Of a DNA stretch of 64,000 nucleotides, positions 10,345 to 21,630 are shown piece by piece. How positions within the stretch are numbered: position 1 is the stretch's first letter; each line of letters opens with the position of its first letter. Below the pieces are notes generated by a model. That model searched no databases. It saw nothing but the letters and a program-made list of their open reading frames with translations, and was not told the DNA's origin. This DNA comes from Benincasa hispida. Its lineage: Eukaryota; Streptophyta; Magnoliopsida; Cucurbitales; Cucurbitaceae. A program made the translations under genes and the position numbers. Where the stretch lies: NCBI RefSeq assembly GCF_009727055.1, contig NC_052354.1, positions 3,983,303 to 4,047,302 of the forward strand, given 5' to 3'.

Positions 10345-11040
10345 AGTGTGAAAGCTATTGACACTTTCTAGTAGAATGTCCTAATTTCTTGAAGAAATAG
10401 GATAAAGGATACATCTTAGCAATGTATGATGATGAGTCTGAAGATAGTAGTGACTTAGAGGAAGATGTCAAAGCACTTGTCAGTAACATCTCATATGACA
10501 CCTCGCCTTTTGAGATTTCTGAGTATGATGTATATGCAAAAAAAATTCACGACGCTACCAAACATGGGTCTACCAATTCCTCATCCCAAGCTCTTTTTAT
10601 CACATGGCAAGATGATTAGAAAATCCTTGATGTGTAAAAAGAAAGAATTAAGATTTTGATGTCTCAGACATTTGTCTACTATTACAAATTTAAGGCGAGA
10701 ATTTAATCAAGAGCTGAGAAAGACTCTGTATATAAAAATGTCAAAATGGTGAACACTGGTACTAAGTCTTTGGACAAAATATTGACAACAGAAAAGATAT
10801 CAGGTGATAATTATGGGCTAGGTTTTCCTAAAGGTGAAAGTCAAGGTAATAAACAATCTTAGTTCAAAAAGAAGCAAAAGATTGAGTTTGTTAGAGCTCA
10901 TAATCAAGAGTCTTGTGGCTTTATAGGTACATCTTCCAACAATTTAGCATGGAAAGCCAACAAAGTGTACACACTAAAATGGATTTATCACTATTGTGAA
11001 AAAGTAGGTCATTGATAGCACAAAAAATGTACTGTCTAGC
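10345..11040 (+). pseudogene. copia gag zinc-knuckle fragment
   Basis: Frames here encode a degenerate zinc-knuckle region of a copia gag protein: a block ending in VECPNFLKK, then an acidic stretch (DDESEDSSDLEEDVKALVS, 10,424-10,480), and near 10,990 a second partial knuckle (HYCEKVGH). In-frame stops are frequent. It follows pol sequence of copia-2a directly, the reverse of the normal gag-pol order, so it is a rearranged piece. Confidence 0.65.
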
Positions 11041-13130
11041 TCCGCTTTATTTTGGATTTTTCTAGAATTTTATGTGTTTATTAAGTTAGTTTGTAGGTTT
11101 TGAGCATTCAAAAGGTATAATGGAGCATATGGAGTCATTGGAATTTAATTTGAAGCAATTCAAAGTTAATTTGAGCATTCAGACTTCAAAGGAAAAAAAT
11201 TACCAAAACGCCCCTGCGCTGGAGCAGTGCAACCATCTACCAAGCAGAGAGCTACGCTCAAAAGCAGATGGAATGCATCGTTGGACTGTCGCAATGCCCA
11301 CTTTATGCCCTTACGTTACATTGCAAGGCAGTAGTTGAAGATTGAAAAGAGTGTTGCAATGCTGTCATCAGTGTCGCAATGCTGCAAACTTGGACGGAGA
11401 AAACACAAGTGTCTCATCATGAAGAGCGTAACCCATAGAGTAACAATGTTGCAATCTTATGCTATGATTTTTAAAAGCCAGCATAGTTGCACTGTGCTTG
11501 GCGTAGTTACACTCAACTGATTTTATAAATAGGATTTCTGTCATCTAGGTTAGAAGAGTTCCACCATTCTAATGACTTCAGCCGATTCAACACCTATTTC
11601 TCTCCTCTTTTATTCTCTTTTAGTCTGAAGATGTATCAAAAGGATACCTTGGCGTTTCTATGAATATTATGGGCTAAGGCAATTGTTTTAAGCTTGGATT
11701 TTGGGATTTTTCTACCTACTTGATGTATTTGTGAGTTTTCGAACTAGTTTATTGTAACTATCGGATTTGATTCGGTTATTGAGTGTTTATGATTATATTA
11801 TTGGATGCTTGAAAATTTTATAATTATCGCTTTTGATTGACATTTGATATGTGAAATTTAATCTTGTGTTACTGACATTTATGATTATATCAAAACAATA
11901 GTTCAGAATCGTTTAGTAGAGTGAACAGTAACTTGTTTAGTGCATGATTGTATGTTGTGACCTTGCTCGAGACGATCAAGTGCTATGTTAGAGGTGTTTG
12001 TTAGCTCTAAAAAGGAGCTAATATTCTATCCTTAATTCCGCTATTATTGAGTATTTCTTATGCATAAATTGTTTATTTTGTAGGTAAGTCCATCCCAAGG
12101 AGTCAAGATTTCATTCAGATGCAAAATGAGCCAAAAAAGTGTAAAAATGGGAGTTCGATGCATCAAGTTGAAAGAAGTCAAAAAGATTATAAGTCTGCGA
12201 TGAAAGGCAGCATTGCAACCCTCTCTTGACCCTCACGTGACGCTGAAAGACAGTACGCACCACTTTTGGGACATTAACGCAGCGTTTCAATGCCTCTCCA
12301 ATGCTTCCATCCCTCAATTCTTTTCACTATTGCCTTCAATTTCTCACACATTGTGTGTAGATTTTGAAGACGATGCAAGACTAGGTAACCCTTCTATCTT
12401 TGGAATAGTAGTTTAATTCAAATTCTTAAGGATTTTAAATTGATTAGTTTGAACTCTATGAACTCTTAGGTGTGATTTTTGTTTATCTTGAATAGAGTTG
12501 ATAAAGTTGAACTGATAAATCAAGTTTATTAGATTCTTACATGCAAAATTTGCACGACATCTTTGCATAAGTGTAGAATAGGTTGCAAAAATTAGGAATC
12601 CTTCTACTGGCTAAGACTTTTTCTGAATTCACACTTGTGTAATCTAATTTAATTTCGCCTAGTTAATCATACTATGAATATAGGCTTTCCAATTCATAGA
12701 GTGTCACAATAAAGTAATCCTATTCTTAATGCAAATTAATGTTAAACATGAATATTGCTTAGAATGAAGTGTTTAAGACTAGTTTAGGGTCAATTAGATT
12801 AAAACCCTTAATTGACTAATGGGGCTATTATGTTTCATTAATATGTTGTGGAGTTCAATGAGTTTGCATTGCATTTTATTTCTGATGAAAAAATTGGAAT
12901 GTAATGAACTATTCCCAAGGGCCTTTTTATTGATAACATCAACCCAATTTCACGCTTTGTTTTCGTCTCAAATTTGATATATTTCACACACTATCTTTTC
13001 AATTGTTTATTTCACAAAAAACACCCCATTGCTTGGAATTCTTCAATTGGCTTTGCTTGTTTGTAGTTTCCCTGTGGACTCGACACCGTACTTACTGCTT
13101 GTACTACCCTTTTCGTATAGTGTTTAGGCT
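11041..13130. other. Gene-free, probable LTR-type repeat DNA
   Basis: No credible coding sequence. The phrase 'ccctgtggactcgacaccgt' near 13,070 resembles the end region of Tat/Ogre-type plant LTRs, and 11,190-11,510 and 12,190-12,320 share 'gcagcattgcaa'-like GC-richer blocks. I read the whole stretch as old retrotransposon LTR or non-autonomous element sequence, without defined ends. Confidence 0.4.
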
Positions 13131-13179
13131 CGGAGAACAAATATTATTTGCTTAGTCAAAAGATTGTAGGTGATAACAA

Positions 13180-13601
13180 TTCTAATTTTGGCTAACAGTA
13201 TTGGTGTTATAAAGAGACTAATCATTGAGCGACCCGGTCTTATACAAACTCTTTGTATAGGATACTTCCACTCACATGTCTCCACATGAACAATCAGGAT
13301 CAGATCATTTGTAACACTTTCCAACTATTAAAACAATTACAAAGTGGGTGGTATGCATAGTATCACTAGGATAAGGTACCCAACATTATCCATATACTAC
13401 ACATCATTTAGATTATTACTTAAACATAATCCACCTGTATGTCAACCAAATACATATTTAAGTTACATAAAATAATTTTGGATCTTCGTTTATTGGATTG
13501 AGTCAATGTACAAATAAAATAACACTTATTTTATTGATAACAATTCACTAATAAAAGTTTACAAACTATGAGAATCAAGAGATTTAGGACACCAATCCCA
13601 A
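13180..13601 (-). mobile_element. copia LTR fragment (minus orientation)
   Basis: The reverse complement begins at 13,601 with TGTTGGGATTGG. It shows the same block order as the LTRs at 6111 and 45,672: a 'gtagtatatggat' block, 'accttatcctagtgatact', 'tgatcctgattgttcatgtg', then the 'gagtttgtataagacc' block. It is truncated at about 13,180 and lies next to copia-2b. Confidence 0.7.
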
Positions 13602-13609
13602 CATGGACA

Positions 13610-14471
13610 TGACACCCTCCTAAATTGGATCACTTGAAGATATTTGGGAGTGTAGGGTATTTGCATCAAAACCAAGGTAAGCTAAAACCAAAGGTTGTAA
13701 AATGTATGTTTTTGGGCTTCACACCAGGGGTTAAAGGCTATAGGTTGTGATATCCTATTGAGAATAGATGTATTAATAGCAGAAATGTTGTTTTTCATAA
13801 AAATGAGATGTTTATGATGTCCTAAGAGCAACCTATTGTTATGCCTAAACATAGTAGTACAAGATTTGGGGTGAAAATCTCAAATGACCTTGGAACTTCT
13901 TCTTCTCAACAAAATTTAGAAATTGAAGAACAAAAGTCTATTGAAGTTGAGAAAGTAGAAGTCACTAATGAGCAAGAAGACCTACAAAACTATTCTTTAA
14001 CAAGAACTATAAGAACCCCTGTTGGATATGTTGAATTAGATTATGCTAGTGTTGCTTTGAGTGCTACTATTTCTCTAAGCAATAATGAACCTACAGGCTT
14101 TGAAATAACTACTAATAATCTTGAAGCTGTAATGGATTAAGGCCATGAATGAAGAGATTAGGTCTCTCAATCTAAATGACACTTGAAAGCTTGTGTCCTT
14201 ACCTAAAGGGTACACATCTATATCATGTAAGTAGATCTACAAATTCGATGAAGAGATACCAGGAGTCCAAAAGTCTAGGTTCAAGGCAAGACTTGCAGTT
14301 AAAGGGTTCACACCGAAAGAAGGCATAAACTACAATGAAACGTTCTCACCACTAGTACAACAAACATTAATTAGACTATTTCTTTCCTTAGTTGTTCAAA
14401 AGGACTTTGAGTTAGACCAATTGGATGTTAAGACTACAACTTATTTCAGAGACAATTCCTTTAAGCCATAA
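13610..14471 (+). pseudogene. copia-2b integrase-end / reverse transcriptase fragment
   Basis: Starts with the integrase C-terminal block (LKIFGSVGYLHQNQGKL, CMFLGFTPGVKGYRL) and reads through the linker (13,841-14,137) into the RT start, with several stops and a frameshift. It is nearly colinear with 9596-10,344 and ends at the same 'acaattcctttaagcc' phrase. Confidence 0.8.
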
Positions 14472-14665
14472 AGATTCCTTAATAGCTTCAGCTAATGCAA
14501 TATATTCAAATTTAGTTGTAAATAAAGAAACTCCGAACTATAAAGTAGATTTCCAACTTACGGTACAACAAATTAGTTTAAACACAAAACCAATCAAAGA
14601 TATACGTTTATCAATATCAGCAACATAATTGGAATTTTGTAATTCATTACACATAACACCTTGAA
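14472..14665 (-). pseudogene. copia RNase H fragment, inverted
   Basis: On the minus strand the translation gives DIDKRISLIGFVF, CCTVSWKSTL and EYIALAEAIKES, the copia RNase H signature, with one stop. It is joined head-on to the plus-strand copia-2b fragment. Confidence 0.75.
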
Positions 14666-15031
14666 AGGAAGTGACAAAATAATTCCTACAAAGTGAGTAG
14701 ACAAAATAAAAGATTCACCAAGTTTTCCAGATTAAAGTAATGAGAACAAAATTCGAGAGCCAAGTGAGTCTCAATCCCATCCATATGCAAAGCCTCATTT
14801 CATCCGCCAACAAAAACAATTGCAAAATACATACATATATATATATATATATATAAACAATTTGGTTTTTTTTTTTTGGAACTCCCCTAAGCCAATAAAG
14901 TATATATACATGCATGTATAAATTAATGACATAACAAAGAACGAAGAAGTGTGAAAATTAGTAATAATAATACATATACTTATTTGCCAGGCATGTTGGA
15001 TCTTGAGTAAAAAGAAGTAGCTAAATTTGGC
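14666..15031. other. 3' flank of NLR-A
   Basis: AT-rich non-coding sequence with an (AT)n microsatellite at about 14,831-14,855 and a T-rich run at about 14,866-14,880. Probably holds the 3' UTR of the minus-strand NLR gene; no clear polyadenylation signal was assigned. Confidence 0.4.
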
Positions 15032-18000
15032 CTAATGTTGGTGTAAATTCTTCCGACTTCTCTGCAATATTGTATCAAAGAATTCTTGTTCCACTTCATC
15101 TAGTCTCTTCAATGTTTCTTTCCATACAACCAACTCCTTATTATGCAAGTACGAACCAATGGTTTTCAAAGCTAATGGAAGTCTTCCAACCTTTTCCACA
15201 ATTTCATTACAAAGTTCTTTTTTATCAAAAGGCCTATCTTCAAATGCATACCTACAAAACAGTGAGTAAGCACTCTCATGAGAAAGTAACTCCACGTTGT
15301 ATTCTTTCACTTCATCACTATAATTGAGTTGATCAAGAACATCTCTATTTCTACTCGTAATAACAACTCTGCTCCCGGCTCCAAACCAATCCGGACTTCC
15401 AGCTAACTTTTGAATTTGCCTTGTTTCATCAACTCCATCAAGGACAATAAGAACCTTTCTATTACTCATGTGATGCTTAATCAGTCGTGCCCCGTGATCT
15501 TCATCACATATTTTAGTTTCTTCTGATAGAAGTTCAGAAAACATTTCATGCTGAAGTGGGACCAAACTGTTTTGCTTTGAAGAAAGGTAAAGAAAACAAC
15601 CACTCTCAAATTCAGCTATAATTGTTTTGTAAACAACTTCAGCAATGCTTGTTTTTCCTATGCCACTTGATCCAAATATCCCCCCAAAAAGTATGTCATT
15701 GGGCCTTTCTAAGTCCAGGAGATTACACACTTCCACCACTTGATTCTCAATTCCAACAAAACTAGTTTCGTAAGAAAGTACCAACTTATGATTAGACTGC
15801 TTCCACATATAGTTCCAAAAAAAGCCATTTTCATTGCTGCAAGATCAAAGTATTTCGAAGTTAATTATCAGTTGGATGCTTGAAGAATTCAATCAAATAT
15901 ACCATTATGAATCAAAGAAATAATGGAAAAGGTTATGCTTTGTTGAAAGATTGATATAACTAAATTTATTATCACCCATTAGCTTAAGTTTTTGGGTTAG
16001 TCGATGATTTAACATGGTAACAGTCTAACAGAGCAGGAGATCTTGTATTCAAACCCTTGTAATAATGTCATTTCCTCCCTATTTAATATCTATTGAAAAT
16101 TCTATGTACTCTACCTGTAATCTTCATCATCTTCGTCTAGGAAATTGTCAGAATTTGTCAAGAGAGGAGCATTAGATGGTGAAGATGATAAGGTGATTGC
16201 AGGAGAACCTGTAAATGAAATAAAACTATCAAATAAGGTAGAGGAATTGGAAACACCCAAAAATGAAAAATAAATAAAAAAAAGAAAGAAAAACATGAAT
16301 CAGGATAGACACTTTGCCTTGAGAAATTCTTAACATGTCCAAGGACTTTTCTCCTCCCACATATCGTAAACTTGGTGGAAGCTTGGGTACTTGCTTTAGC
16401 TTGTGGCAATCATTCAAGTACAATGCTTTAAGGTTAATAAGTTGTTCGATGCTTTCTGACAGCCTTTCAAAATGGTTGCTGCTGAGATCTAGAATTCCCA
16501 ATGAGGAAAAGAGTTCAAGATCATTAGGAATGTCTTCATCCACAAGATTACAATCACTTAAATTTAAATCTTCAAGTGACCGAAAAGATTGTGTTGGCAA
16601 ACTAGCCAAAGAATGCCAGATATTGCTTTTCAGCCTTTCACAGTTCAAAATTCTTAGATTTTCCAAGAACGGAATTACACTTATGGATGTTCCCCCAACG
16701 TCAAGCTCCTCAAGAGGCTTTATATTCCCCAAACTTGGTGGAATTTGGTCCAAGTTTTTGCAGCCATTCAGAATGAGAGTTTTAAGTGAACTCAGGCTAC
16801 CAATTTCAGTTGAAAGACTAGAAAGTCTAATACAATTCTTTAGGTTCAATAAAACCAAGGCAATTAGATACGTAATGGAGGGAGAAACTTGATTTATGGA
16901 AGTCCCATCAATGTGTAGCTCAATCAAATATTCCATGCAACATCCAAACTCTGGAAAAAACTCAAGACCAGAGTTAGAAAGACGTAAGGTCTTGAGCCTT
17001 TTGCAAGTGATAGGAAATAAAAACCTTGTAAAATGGACACAGCCCTCCATATCCAATAAAACAAGACGTTTGAGACTATTGATTGACGAATGAACTTCTT
17101 GTAGTCTTCCACAATTACGTAAAATCAATCGTCGAAGATTTCGAACCTCTGAAAAATCAGGAGTCTCAACCAAATACTTTGAATCACTCGCATCGATCTC
17201 CTTCAAATTCCCAAATTTCTGTTACAGAACAATCAATTGCATTACATCTACTTTGTTAGACATTAATTTTGTAATGAGGACATATAATCATCCATAGAAT
17301 GAACTAAATTTTATTGTGTATAGCTCAAATAAGATGCAGTTTTTGTTATGACAGAAACAAACCGACAAGAAAAACCTAAAAAACTAGAAGAAATTGACTC
17401 ATAAATTTACGTAGATCACTAACGGTGTGTTAGTGACATCTACGGGGAGGAAAAGCCAGGTTTATTATCTTTGAGAAGAAGAAAATTATGGAATAAAGGA
17501 CCATATGAAAAGAAACCAAAGCTATAGGGTCCTTTTATACTACTTGGAGCCCATTACTTTCCTACCCCTTCTAGAAGTAGGAATAAACTCTTATTGCTTT
17601 TAGATAGCGAAACTCGTGACTTTCTTATTCATTTCAATGTGGGACAACAGATTTAAGGAGTCTCAACACAAATGATACATTTGGCATATGATGCATAATT
17701 TAGAGACAAATAATACATTAATTAGCATTTATATATATATATATATATGTAGATGCTAACCTTCGTTCCATTCCAAAGTCGTTCAACATTACTACCAGGC
17801 AAGTGTAATTCAAGCAGAGGTAACGGTTGAAAAGTTGATGGCAAATACTTTGAAGGATAGCCTGGCCAGTTGAGCAATGTCAATTTGTTTGACAGACATT
17901 CAATATCCTCAGAAATTTGCACATTGTTTATTTGTAAAATTTTTAGCTCAGTCATATCTGCAAATGACTTGGCCTCCAATACTAATTCTTCTTCCTCCTC

Positions 18001-19804
18001 TAAGTCCATCATTATTCCTTGAATGCATTTTAAATCCTAGCAAACCAAAACATAATACTAACAATAATTACAACGGCCCAAAACAATAGTACATATATTG
18101 GATCAAAAAGTACACAAGTTCTTACATAGTTTTCATGAAAAACACGACTAGCATCTTCTCGTAGCCAAATCCTGGTTTGTTGATGAGTTCCCAGCTTGCG
18201 GCGCACAAGTTCTTGGGCCATACAAAGAATCAAGATATGGATTTGTATATGCTCATTTGAAATATCAATAAGACATGTATCTGCCAACAATTGCAATTGA
18301 GCATCGGGTGAGTTATAACCAAAGCCTTGAAGTATTTCAGTCACTCTGTCCACCTTCTCTCCATTGAGGAAACATGCCAAATCCAAAAAAATCTGTTGGC
18401 TCTCTGCTTCTAATCCTTCATAACTTGACTTTAATACATCAGAGAAAATATTATCAAAAACTAGTTTATGATAACCCTTCAATTTATCTTCCCATACATC
18501 TATACCTTGACCATACAAAGAAGATGCTATTTTGATCACAGCTAATGGGAGTGTTCCAACCTTTTCGATTATCTCATTAGAAAGTTCCTGAAAATTGTCA
18601 TCAGGAGGGTGTTTTCGTCGAAATGCATGCTTGCAGAAGAGGGAGAAGGCACTGGTATGAGAAAGTAATTCTACATTGTATTCTTGCACTTTGTATTTGA
18701 AGTTGATTTGACGAAGAATATGTTTATTTCTGGTTGTAACAATGATTCGACTCTTTGCAGGGAACCAATCAGGGCTTCCAGCTAACATTTCCAATTGACT
18801 TTTTTCGGTTATCCCATCGAAAACGAGAAGCACCTTTTGACATGATCTCAAATTATGCTTAATCCTTTCAACTCCAACATTCTCATCACAAATTTTGATG
18901 TCTTGTAGGAAAAAAAGTTGTGAAAGTAGTTGTTGCTGCAATGAGACTATATTGCTTCCAGAAATGTGAAGAAAGCAACAATTATTGCTAAATGTAGTTG
19001 CAAATTTGTCATAAAGAAGTTTGGCGATGGTTGTCTTACCAATACCTCCCATCCCTACTATCCCTATCAAACGTGCTGGTTCTTCGTCTGAGCCTATGCC
19101 AAGGAGCATTTCCATTGTTCTTAATCGATGTTCCATTTCAAATAAATAACTATTTTTGGCTTCCAACTTAAGATTAAGCAACTTATCAAATATCATCCTT
19201 CTGATTTTTCTAGTGTCGGACAACCTGCAGCATGTGCAAACTCCAAATATCAACTTAAGATTAAGTAACTAATCAAATATCAACTTATCAAATAATTTTC
19301 TACTTACAAATTTAATGGTTGTAGAACAACTCCAGAGAGAGAGCAAATTTGTGACATAGCGTCCCTCCATCCATAGACCTCCTTCCAGTTTTTGTTTTTT
19401 GGGCCATTACGAATGAAATCTCGAAGTGCTTGACCAAAAAAATATTTACAACCAAATAAAACATTACTAGTCTTATCAATACAAAACAGAGGAAGAACCT
19501 GGTATGTGGTTTTGTGTATCTTAACCAACTCTCTCAAACACAACTTGGAAGAAGCATATCCCTTTGATAGAACAACTATGCAAGTCTTTGATCCTTCAAT
19601 TGCTTTCACAATCTTATCACTCACCTTATCCTCATCATGATTATCATGATCATCATCCATAAACACCTTCATTCCCCATCCACGCAGGTTCTCGTATAAT
19701 TCCTTTCTAAAACGTCTGTAATTTTCGTCTTCTTCGTCTCTGTTGAAACTAATGAAAACATCAAAAACCATCTGAGACTTAGGATTAGATGATGAACCAG
19801 CCAT
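15032..19804 (-). CDS. NLR-A: TIR-NB-LRR-NB immune receptor, six exons
   Basis: Intracellular TIR-type NLR that would sense pathogen effectors and trigger immune signalling. Exons (minus strand): 19804-19308 TIR; 19224-18126 NB-ARC; 18036-17761 linker/first LRR; 17218-16318 LRR; 16208-16115 short acidic exon; 15836-15032 second NB domain. These total 3,672 nt (1,223 aa), and all phases agree only if intron 4 is a GC-AG intron. I chose ATG 19804 (MAGSSSNPK) because the TIR starts just after it; an earlier in-frame start at 19915 would add 37 residues. NB1 has GMGGIGKTT, kinase-2 LLVFDG, TLPLA and FLDLACF; MHD reads IHI. NB2 has GSSGIGKTS, IVLDGV and RLPLAL, then stops before the ARC2/MHD part. 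The TIR is divergent (SFNRDEEDENYR instead of SFRGEDTR, altered BB loop), but the CLREL glutamate is kept. Alternative: a second NLR remnant fused by annotation; in-frame splicing argues against this. Confidence 0.82.
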
Positions 19805-21630
19805 GCCTTCTACAAACACAATCTCTCCATCCAACTCTATTTCAAAGACACAAAAGGAAATATGAAAAAGGATAAGATTAAGAATATAGTGTTTTGGACT
19901 TTCAAAACTCCCCAATATTATTAAAATGAATAATCATAGACAACTTCAACATCACTCAACACTTTAATTATCAATTTGTTTCAAAGATAGTCTAATTTTC
20001 TTGTGTTCACATCTAAATGGCTTAAATAAATTGACATATTTTGTGCTGTATTTGAAAAAAAAAAAAAAACCCAATTTACCATTCATTATTATGAAATTAT
20101 CAGTCATGGACTTAATTTGAATCCTCAATTCATTTTTTTCATAAGAATTATTTTTCTGCTACATTATCATCAATTTATAATGGTTCACTTTGTTCTATTG
20201 GTAACAATTCTGATTGAATGTTGATACACTATTGGTACACTCGGAATTGAATTTTGAAAGTATTTTATTAGATTAGTTACTTGTTTATCTTAAGAAAACC
20301 CTTATCAAAAGAGTGGGGGTTTGGTTTGATTTGTTTTGGTAGGGATAGATATATAATTATGTTAATTTTTGAGAATTAATTTTCAATTTTGGCATATAAT
20401 TTAGGGAAAAATTTAGGTGCAACCATCTTCTATGTATTCTGTACCCAAAGTTTTTTTCATTTTTTTTTATGTGGTAAAGAAAAGGAGAACATGTAGTTAG
20501 GTGTAATCTAGACTACACCTAATCATTGCTCAATAATATAACATTGTATTCTTTTTGTACTAACAAATAATTGAAGGTTCATGGATTGTCCGTTGGGATA
20601 GGTCTGTCGGGATACCTTATCCCGATAGTTTATTCGTTGGCGTCAGCATAGACTGTCTATGCCGATGCTATTTAAGTTCATGGATTTGCCGACGCTGAAT
20701 GCATGGCATCGACATAGACCCTTCACGCCAACGACATTCATATGCATCGACAAGATGCTTTTCTAATGCTTACATTTGTATGCATCAGGATATGTTGTTT
20801 TTACAGACGTTGACCTTTTGTCGACACTTAACATATAGCGTCATGATAGATGACCTTTACCTATACCTATGTAGTCTGGGTAAGTCTGACAATGTTGTTT
20901 ATGTTGCATCGTATGCATTTGTTATCTGTGAGAGAATTCAAGTCAAGGTGAAGACTTATTGGGATGCCTTCAATCCTAATCATAATTAGTTTAGGAGATG
21001 TTTAATTATTTATTTAATTCTTTTCCTTTTCCGCCTTAGGTTTAGAGAAGCGCAATACATAAACACTCTAACTCTTGAGACATTATTCGTTATGTATTTT
21101 TTGTAACACTCTTTCTAATAAAATCATTTTCCCTATGTCCCATAGACGTAACTAACATATTGTTAGTGACCTACATAAATTTGTATGTCAATCTTCTCTT
21201 TTCTTTTTATATTCTTTAATTGTCGATTCGGTAACATTCATATAAATAAAAGTAAACATTGCACGACATTGACTTTAAAAGTTGTATTTTAAATACAAGC
21301 ACTTCTTAAATTTTGTCTTTTAATTGGACCAAGTCTGAAAATTCCAGCTACTACCAATTAATTATAAGCATCGACATCATGACCTTGTCGGATGAAATAG
21401 TCTATAGCTTACTATTATTATTATTACTATCATATCATTATCACTATCACTATTATAATTATTGGTGGTGGCTGGAGAGATAAGGTATAGTTTACTTGGG
21501 TCTCAGCCTTATTGTCTTTGTGAATTATAGAAGGAAGGTACTGATATTCCTCAATTATTTTTCATTTCCTTCTTCAGGTTGTTCTACCTGCCATTTATTG
21601 AAGCTTCATCATCAAATTCATTGATTGAAG
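19805..21630. promoter_or_regulatory. Divergent intergenic region between the two NLR genes
   Basis: 1,826 bp separate the two start codons and must hold both promoters and 5' UTRs. It is AT-rich with poly-A/T runs. It includes a GC-richer island at about 20,590-20,780 with repeated phrases on the theme 'gccgacgc' and 'gcatcgaca', resembling a small DNA-transposon remnant. A TTATTATTA/ATCATTATC microsatellite lies at about 21,411-21,460. I could not assign TATA boxes or W-boxes with confidence. Confidence 0.55.

Noticed and set aside
16335..16892. 185-codon plus-strand frame
   Set aside because: Antisense to the LRR exon of NLR-A, which has clear LxxLxL repeats.
20699..20989. 96-codon frame between the two NLR genes
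   Set aside because: Lies in a repeat-like GC-richer island; no domain, and composition matches small DNA-transposon remnants rather than a gene.
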